From NCBI RefSeq assembly GCF_008364765.1, contig NZ_VTUY01000009.1, forward strand, positions 62,001 to 126,000: a stretch of DNA of 64,000 nucleotides. The letters run 5' to 3'. Shown here one piece after another: positions 59,803 through 64,000 of this stretch. Each line of letters starts with the position of its first letter. Positions within the stretch are counted from its first letter, which is position 1. The stretch is from Bacillus sp. CH30_1T (GTDB lineage Bacteria > Bacillota > Bacilli > Bacillales > Bacillaceae_B). The translations under genes were made by a program, and so were the position numbers. Under the pieces are notes generated by a model. It saw nothing but the letters and a program-made list of their open reading frames with translations. It did not search any database and was not told the DNA's origin.

Positions 59803-59883
59803 ATAGGGTAGGTCTTCCCTTCCAGCATTTGAATGGGTACTAGTTCCTGCCCTGAAAGTCCATAACTCAAACACACATCTGTA

Positions 59884-59927
59884 TATAATAGAAGGCTGCG
59901 TCTAATGAGACGCAGCCTACTATTATA
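59884..59927. terminator. Long perfect hairpin after lysA
   Basis: AGGCTGCGTCT (59893-59903) pairs with AGACGCAGCCT (59908-59918), and TATAATAG/CTATTATA extends the stem. There is no T tract; it is symmetric and could act in both directions. The gap from 59803 to 60076 holds nothing else I can support. Confidence 0.65.
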
Positions 59928-60076
59928 TATATTCATAAATCCTCTTCCGAAAGTATTATAAGTAATGGATGCACCTACCTGTTGGAACATAAGGATAGGT
60001 ACTCTGTCCCGGTCTGAAGATCCAGGTTCGAATTACAAAGACGATGAATTAAAGAATGCAAGCCTTCTTTGTATTG

Positions 60077-60784
60077 TCAATCCTCCTCTTTTGAGAGTTG
60101 CGTCAGAAAATGATGAACTTCATTCGGAGTCATAAAACTCGAATCCTCTCCATCCTCTTTTTTTAATATATTGATTTCATGATTGAGCTGTTCCATCTTG
60201 CGATCAAGTAAAGCCGCCTGTGTAGCGGCTTCCTTTAACCCATTCTGGATATGAGCAGGAATCTGTTTGTTATATTTGTAGTAAATTTTATGCTCTAGGC
60301 TTGCCCAGAAATCCATGGCGATTGTGCGGATCTGAATCTCCACATACACGACTTCCACGCGATCCGTCAAAAAAATCGGAATCTGCACGATGAGGTGAAG
60401 GCTTTGATACCCATTGGGCTTCGGAGTCTTGATATAGTCCTTCACTTCCACCACTGTAATGTCATGTTGGGATTGAATCAAGGCCGACACCTTATAGATA
60501 TCCTCGATGAACGAGCAGGTGATGCGTATGCCTGCAATATCCCGGATTTTTTCTTTCATCTGATCAAAGGAAGGTTTCATGTCCTTCTTTGACATCTTCT
60601 TCAGGATACTTTCAGGGGACTTTAGGCGGGTCGAAATATGTTCGATCGGATTGTATTCATGGATGACCTGGAATTCTTCTCTTAAGATATTGATCTTTGT
60701 CCGGACCTCTTCAAGGGCGAATTTATATGAAAGCATGAAGCGGTTCAGGTTTGTTCTCAGTTCTTTGAGGTTAATCTCGTTCAC
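60077..60784 (-). CDS. relP: Small alarmone synthetase RelP (YwaC-type)
   Basis: This 235-residue synthetase-only (p)ppGpp synthase has YKFALEEVRTKINILREEF, YNPIEHISTRLKSPESILKK, IRDIAGIRITCSFI, KDYIKTPKPNGYQSLHL and EIQIRTIAMDFWASLEHKI. No hydrolase (HD) domain is present, so it makes alarmone from GTP/GDP and ATP without degrading it. Similarity to B. subtilis YwaC is close by segment. I take GTG 60784 with AAGGGAG 8 bases upstream; the frame runs back to 60880. In Bacillus, ywaC is induced by cell-wall stress through SigM/SigW. Confidence 0.92.
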   Translation of the reverse strand: MNEINLKELRTNLNRFMLSYKFALEEVRTKINILREEFQVIHEYNPIEHISTRLKSPESILKKMSKKDMKPSFDQMKEKIRDIAGIRITCSFIEDIYKVSALIQSQHDITVVEVKDYIKTPKPNGYQSLHLIVQIPIFLTDRVEVVYVEIQIRTIAMDFWASLEHKIYYKYNKQIPAHIQNGLKEAATQAALLDRKMEQLNHEINILKKEDGEDSSFMTPNEVHHFLTQLSKEED

Positions 60785-60880
60785 GTTGGCTGCTCCCTTA
60801 GATTGTAATGGTATCAGTATATCCAATTTCACCCCTCGACATCTAGTAAGGAAAAGTGACAAAAATGTATCTATTTTCAT

Positions 60881-61200
60881 AAATAAGTTGAATGGAAACC
60901 AAGAGTCGCTTTGAGAGTAGTTCTCTACTCCCGCAAAATAACCCCAATTGAGAAATGGTTGTGCTGAGACTTACAATTTAATTAACCACAGACATACAAA
61001 ATTACTCCTAGAGAAACAAGCTTGCATCCCCGTATTAGCATACGACTATGTAAATAAGGAGGGGACACTGACGAATCTTAAGCTTGGTAGTCTACTTAAA
61101 TATTTTTAGGACTACATACCTTCTTAATTTTATCCTCAGCTAGAATCTACTCATATATGAATCAATTAACAAATGAGTTTAATAGAATAGGAGAATGTTC
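60881..61200. other. Intergenic stretch between relP and the subtilase gene
   Basis: It holds a small hairpin (GAGTAG-TTCT-CTACTC near 60916), an orphan strong ribosome-site sequence AAGGAGGGG at 61056-61064 with no ATG following at proper distance, and a GTAGTC/GACTAC dyad at about 61089-61122 that could bind a regulator of the protease. No gene is supported. Confidence 0.4.
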
Positions 61201-64000
61201 ATGAAAAAGCTCAACGTGAAACCACTTCTTGTTGGATCGATTGCTGCGACGATGATTTCAGGTTCGATGTTCCAGGTAGATGCGCTTGGTATCTCCTCCA
61301 AAGGGAGTGAACTAGAGTCAAAGGTAGATAAGAATGAAGCAATCAAAGGGGAACATACCATCACCCTCATTACTGGTGATGTGGTAAAGGTGTCGACCCT
61401 CCAAAATGGCAAACAAATCATCAATGTGGAGCCTGCTGACAAGAATGGCGAAGGTGTCCGGGTTATGACCATCAAAGACGAAACATTTGTATTCCCGAAC
61501 TCTGCCATGCCTTATATGGCCGCAGGAAAAATGGATGAAGACTTATTTAATATTACTAAATTGATAGAGTATGGGTATGATGATAAGAATCAAGCGTCTG
61601 TACCTGTCATCGTAGAATACAAAGAAACCAAGGCTAAGACTTTCTCAGCTGTTCCTGCTCCAAAAGGATCGAAGAAAGTAAGAGACTTGGAAAGTATTAA
61701 TGGAGCGGCCCTTTCTGCAGAGAAGGAGAAGGCTGAAACATTCTGGAAAGACGTAACTGTTCAAAGCGACAAAAAAGAATCGGAAAATACAGCCCAATTT
61801 GAATACGGCGTCGATAAAATCTGGCTGGATGGCCGTGTAGAAGCAGCTCTTGATCAAAGTGTGCCGCAAATTGAAGCGGATTCCGCTTGGGAGCAGGGTT
61901 ATACAGGAGAGGGAGTCAAGGTTGCCGTACTTGATACTGGGATTGACTCGGAGCATCCAGATATAGCAGGGCAGATTGATGATGCTGTAAGCTTCGTACC
62001 TGGTGAAGAAGTGAAGGACGTAAATGGTCACGGTACCCATGTTGCTTCAACCGTTCTTGGGACAGGTGCAGGTGATGGTAAACATAAAGGTGTCGCACCT
62101 GATGCCCGCTTACTGGTAGGGAAAGTTTTAAGTGATCAAGGATTCGGGCAGGATTCCTGGATCATTGACGGAATGGAGTGGGCTTCTGAGAATGCTAAAA
62201 TTGTCAACATGAGTCTTGGAAGCGATATGCCGAGTGATGGGACAGATCCAATGGCAGAAGCCGTGAATCGATTGACAGATGAGAATGGAACTTTATTCGT
62301 CATTGCTGCCGGTAACAGAGGCGGGGAAGGTACAATCGGTTCACCTGGTGCAGCAGATTCAGCCTTGACGGTTGGAGCAGTGGATAAAGAGGATGAACTG
62401 GCCTATTTCTCTTCCAAAGGTCCGCGATATGGGGATATGGGACTTAAACCGAATCTTTCAGCTCCAGGTGTGGGGATCGTGGCGGCCCGTTCTCAATACT
62501 CCAGTGGGACCGGAGATTACAAGAGTTTAAATGGGACATCAATGGCGACTCCACATGTTGCCGGTGCAGCTGCCATTTTAGCAGAAAAATACCCTGAATG
62601 GGATGGAACGACATTGAAACAAGCTTTGATGAATACGACAAAGAAGCTTGATGGTTACCAGCCTTATCATGTCGGAACAGGACGGGTGGACGTAGCTGCT
62701 GCCCTGGATTCACAGGTTAGAGCAACAGGGTCTGTCTCATTCGGATTCTTTAAATGGCCTCATGATCAAGCAGCCCCAGTAGCAAAGGTAGTGACCTATA
62801 CAAATGATAGTGATGAAGAAATCACTCTAGAACTGGAATCAACCTTTACAAATGCTGAGGGAGAAGAGGCACCAAACGGGATGCTGACAGTCTCTGATCA
62901 ATCCGTTACGGTTCCTGCAGGAGGAACGGTGGACGTGAATGTAACACTCGATTCCACACTTGGAGAATCAGGGTCACGCTACCAAGGATTCCTGACAGCC
63001 ATAAAGGACGGAACAGAACTTGTACGTACGACGATGGCGATGGTCAAGGAGGAGGAAAGATATCCTCTTACATTGAATGCAACTGATCGTGACGGATCGA
63101 AAGGACAGGCTTATGTCGTACTGTTTAGTGAAGAGATGCAGCCTGAAGTATTTGGCGTAGATGGAACACTCGAGCTTCGACTGCCGCCTGGCACTTATTC
63201 CGCCATGTCCCTAATGGATGTCGATGTGGACACGGATCACGCCGGAGTAGCCCTTGTTGGAAATCCAGAAGTGAAGCTGAACGGTCCTAAAACCGTCGAG
63301 CTTGATGCACGAAAAGCGAAGGAAATCAAAGTAGAGGTACCGAAGAAAGTAGAAGCGAATTATCGACGTATGGAGTATCACCAAACCATCGGTGACATGC
63401 CAATGACGAGTTTATATTTAATGCCGGTATGGATTGATAAGATGTATGCTGTTGCAACCAAAGAGGTGAAGACTGGATATTTTGAGCAGCTCACTCGTTG
63501 GCGTCTGACAAAACCACTGCTGACAATAAACTTTAAAGGAAAAGAATTGGATGATATCCCGTTAGCAGGAAGCACCTTATTGGATGGAAAATATAATCTG
63601 TCCACCGTGTATGCCGGAAAAGGAAGTGCTGCAGACTTTGATCGATTGAAGGCAAAAGGAAAGGCTGTCGTAGTGGATCGAAATGCAGAGGTGAGCGTTT
63701 CACAACAAGCAACAAATGCCGCAGCTGCAGGAGCAAAGCTGGTTATCATTGTGAATAATGAAGATAAAGAATTCAGCGTTTATGCAGGAACTCCGGAATA
63801 TACAGACAATCCACTAGCAGTTGCTGCCATTAGTAAAAAAGAAGGGGATAAGCTTGTAAAGGCGGTCCGTTCAGGGAATATAAAGCTGAAGGTGGAAGGG
63901 AACACTGATTCTCCATACGTGTATGACCTGATGGATGTTCATGAAGGATCCATCCCGAAGGACTTGACTTATGCACCAAAGGGCAAGGATTTAGCGAAAA
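61201..64000 (+). CDS. Secreted subtilase (S8 peptidase), 3' end outside window
   Basis: The frame is open from ATG 61201 to the window end (933 codons). A signal peptide (basic start KKLNVK, hydrophobic LLVGSIAATMISG) is followed by a propeptide to about residue 220. The catalytic triad is Asp245 in VLDTGID, His277 in NGHGTHVAS and Ser447 in LNGTSMATPHVAGAA. After the protease domain come beta-rich segments (VSDQSVTVPAGGTVDVNVTL near residues 563-582), and a PA-like segment near 800-900 (GKAVVVDRNAEVSVSQQATN). GGAG lies 8 bases before the ATG. A large extracellular protease, probably for feeding. Confidence 0.92.
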   Translation, partial: MKKLNVKPLLVGSIAATMISGSMFQVDALGISSKGSELESKVDKNEAIKGEHTITLITGDVVKVSTLQNGKQIINVEPADKNGEGVRVMTIKDETFVFPNSAMPYMAAGKMDEDLFNITKLIEYGYDDKNQASVPVIVEYKETKAKTFSAVPAPKGSKKVRDLESINGAALSAEKEKAETFWKDVTVQSDKKESENTAQFEYGVDKIWLDGRVEAALDQSVPQIEADSAWEQGYTGEGVKVAVLDTGIDSEHPDIAGQIDDAVSFVPGEEVKDVNGHGTHVASTVLGTGAGDGKHKGVAPDARLLVGKVLSDQGFGQDSWIIDGMEWASENAKIVNMSLGSDMPSDGTDPMAEAVNRLTDENGTLFVIAAGNRGGEGTIGSPGAADSALTVGAVDKEDELAYFSSKGPRYGDMGLKPNLSAPGVGIVAARSQYSSGTGDYKSLNGTSMATPHVAGAAAILAEKYPEWDGTTLKQALMNTTKKLDGYQPYHVGTGRVDVAAALDSQVRATGSVSFGFFKWPHDQAAPVAKVVTYTNDSDEEITLELESTFTNAEGEEAPNGMLTVSDQSVTVPAGGTVDVNVTLDSTLGESGSRYQGFLTAIKDGTELVRTTMAMVKEEERYPLTLNATDRDGSKGQAYVVLFSEEMQPEVFGVDGTLELRLPPGTYSAMSLMDVDVDTDHAGVALVGNPEVKLNGPKTVELDARKAKEIKVEVPKKVEANYRRMEYHQTIGDMPMTSLYLMPVWIDKMYAVATKEVKTGYFEQLTRWRLTKPLLTINFKGKELDDIPLAGSTLLDGKYNLSTVYAGKGSAADFDRLKAKGKAVVVDRNAEVSVSQQATNAAAAGAKLVIIVNNEDKEFSVYAGTPEYTDNPLAVAAISKKEGDKLVKAVRSGNIKLKVEGNTDSPYVYDLMDVHEGSIPKDLTYAPKGKDLAK

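Noticed and set aside
59970..60045. GGTTCGAATT-like segment suggesting a tRNA T-arm
   Set aside because: The flanking bases do not pair as T-arm or acceptor stems, and no D-arm or anticodon arm is found.
61056..61113. Leader peptide starting at CTG 61068 after AAGGAGGGG
   Set aside because: Spacing to the CTG is too short, the frame is only 13 codons, and no attenuator follows.

Overview
The window looks like chromosomal DNA of an endospore-forming Bacillaceae (Bacillus/Rossellomorea-like). The evidence is strong AGGAGG ribosome sites, frequent TTG/GTG starts, a tricistronic GerA-type germinant receptor, a CwlJ cortex hydrolase, RsbR-type stressosome proteins, a HelD homologue and a lysine riboswitch. 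The genus is inference. I see no rRNA, tRNA, phage, CRISPR array or complete transposase gene.

Layout. 1-1.5 kb: the end of an RsbR-like STAS protein and a Dph6-like PP-loop ATPase. 1.6-13.6 kb: a nutrient acquisition module. On the minus strand lie a Dpp/Opp-type ABC transporter, a LytS/YesM-type kinase, a YesN-type regulator and an SSS-like carrier. Divergently lie the family 5 binding lipoprotein, two tandem cytosine-deaminase-like amidohydrolases and an EamA exporter. 13.8-17.7 kb: D-serine dehydratase and HelD. 17.9-31.3 kb: small single genes (lipoprotein metallopeptidase, DinB, CwlJ, deoxyribosyltransferase-like, uridine-kinase-like, NUDIX, SDR), an ECF sigma / PadR / HAAS-SEDS operon, a helix-turn-helix protein with 28-residue repeats, and a LysR / TauE pair. 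Several decayed genes lie among them. 31.9-36.5 kb: M20 amidohydrolase, YtcJ-like amidohydrolase, DUF3311 protein and SSS symporter, probably one catabolic operon. 37-43 kb: secreted GH3 enzyme and the ger operon. 43.3-48.8 kb: a second RsbR paralogue, a DnaD-domain gene and its decayed copy flanking two membrane proteins, then a one-polypeptide sigma/anti-sigma fusion. 49-54.2 kb: mtlA-mtlR-mtlD. 54.6-64 kb: prolyl-4-hydroxylase-like enzyme, EmrE-like exporter with a divergent XRE-cupin regulator, DUF2935 protein, riboswitch-controlled lysA, RelP-type (p)ppGpp synthetase, and a secreted subtilase that runs off the window.

The intergenic DNA is rich in repeats. There are seven copies of a GGGACGGACCT palindrome, usually at gene ends. 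Two copies of a larger element have terminal inverted repeats (36576-37007 and 44678-44987), and one of them has a 124-bp nested hairpin insertion. Two arrays have units spaced by 20-21 bp (22307-22397, 54253-54307). The most unusual coding features are the sigma/anti-sigma fusion, the SEDS protein whose expected catalytic aspartate is asparagine, and the 28-residue repeat protein.
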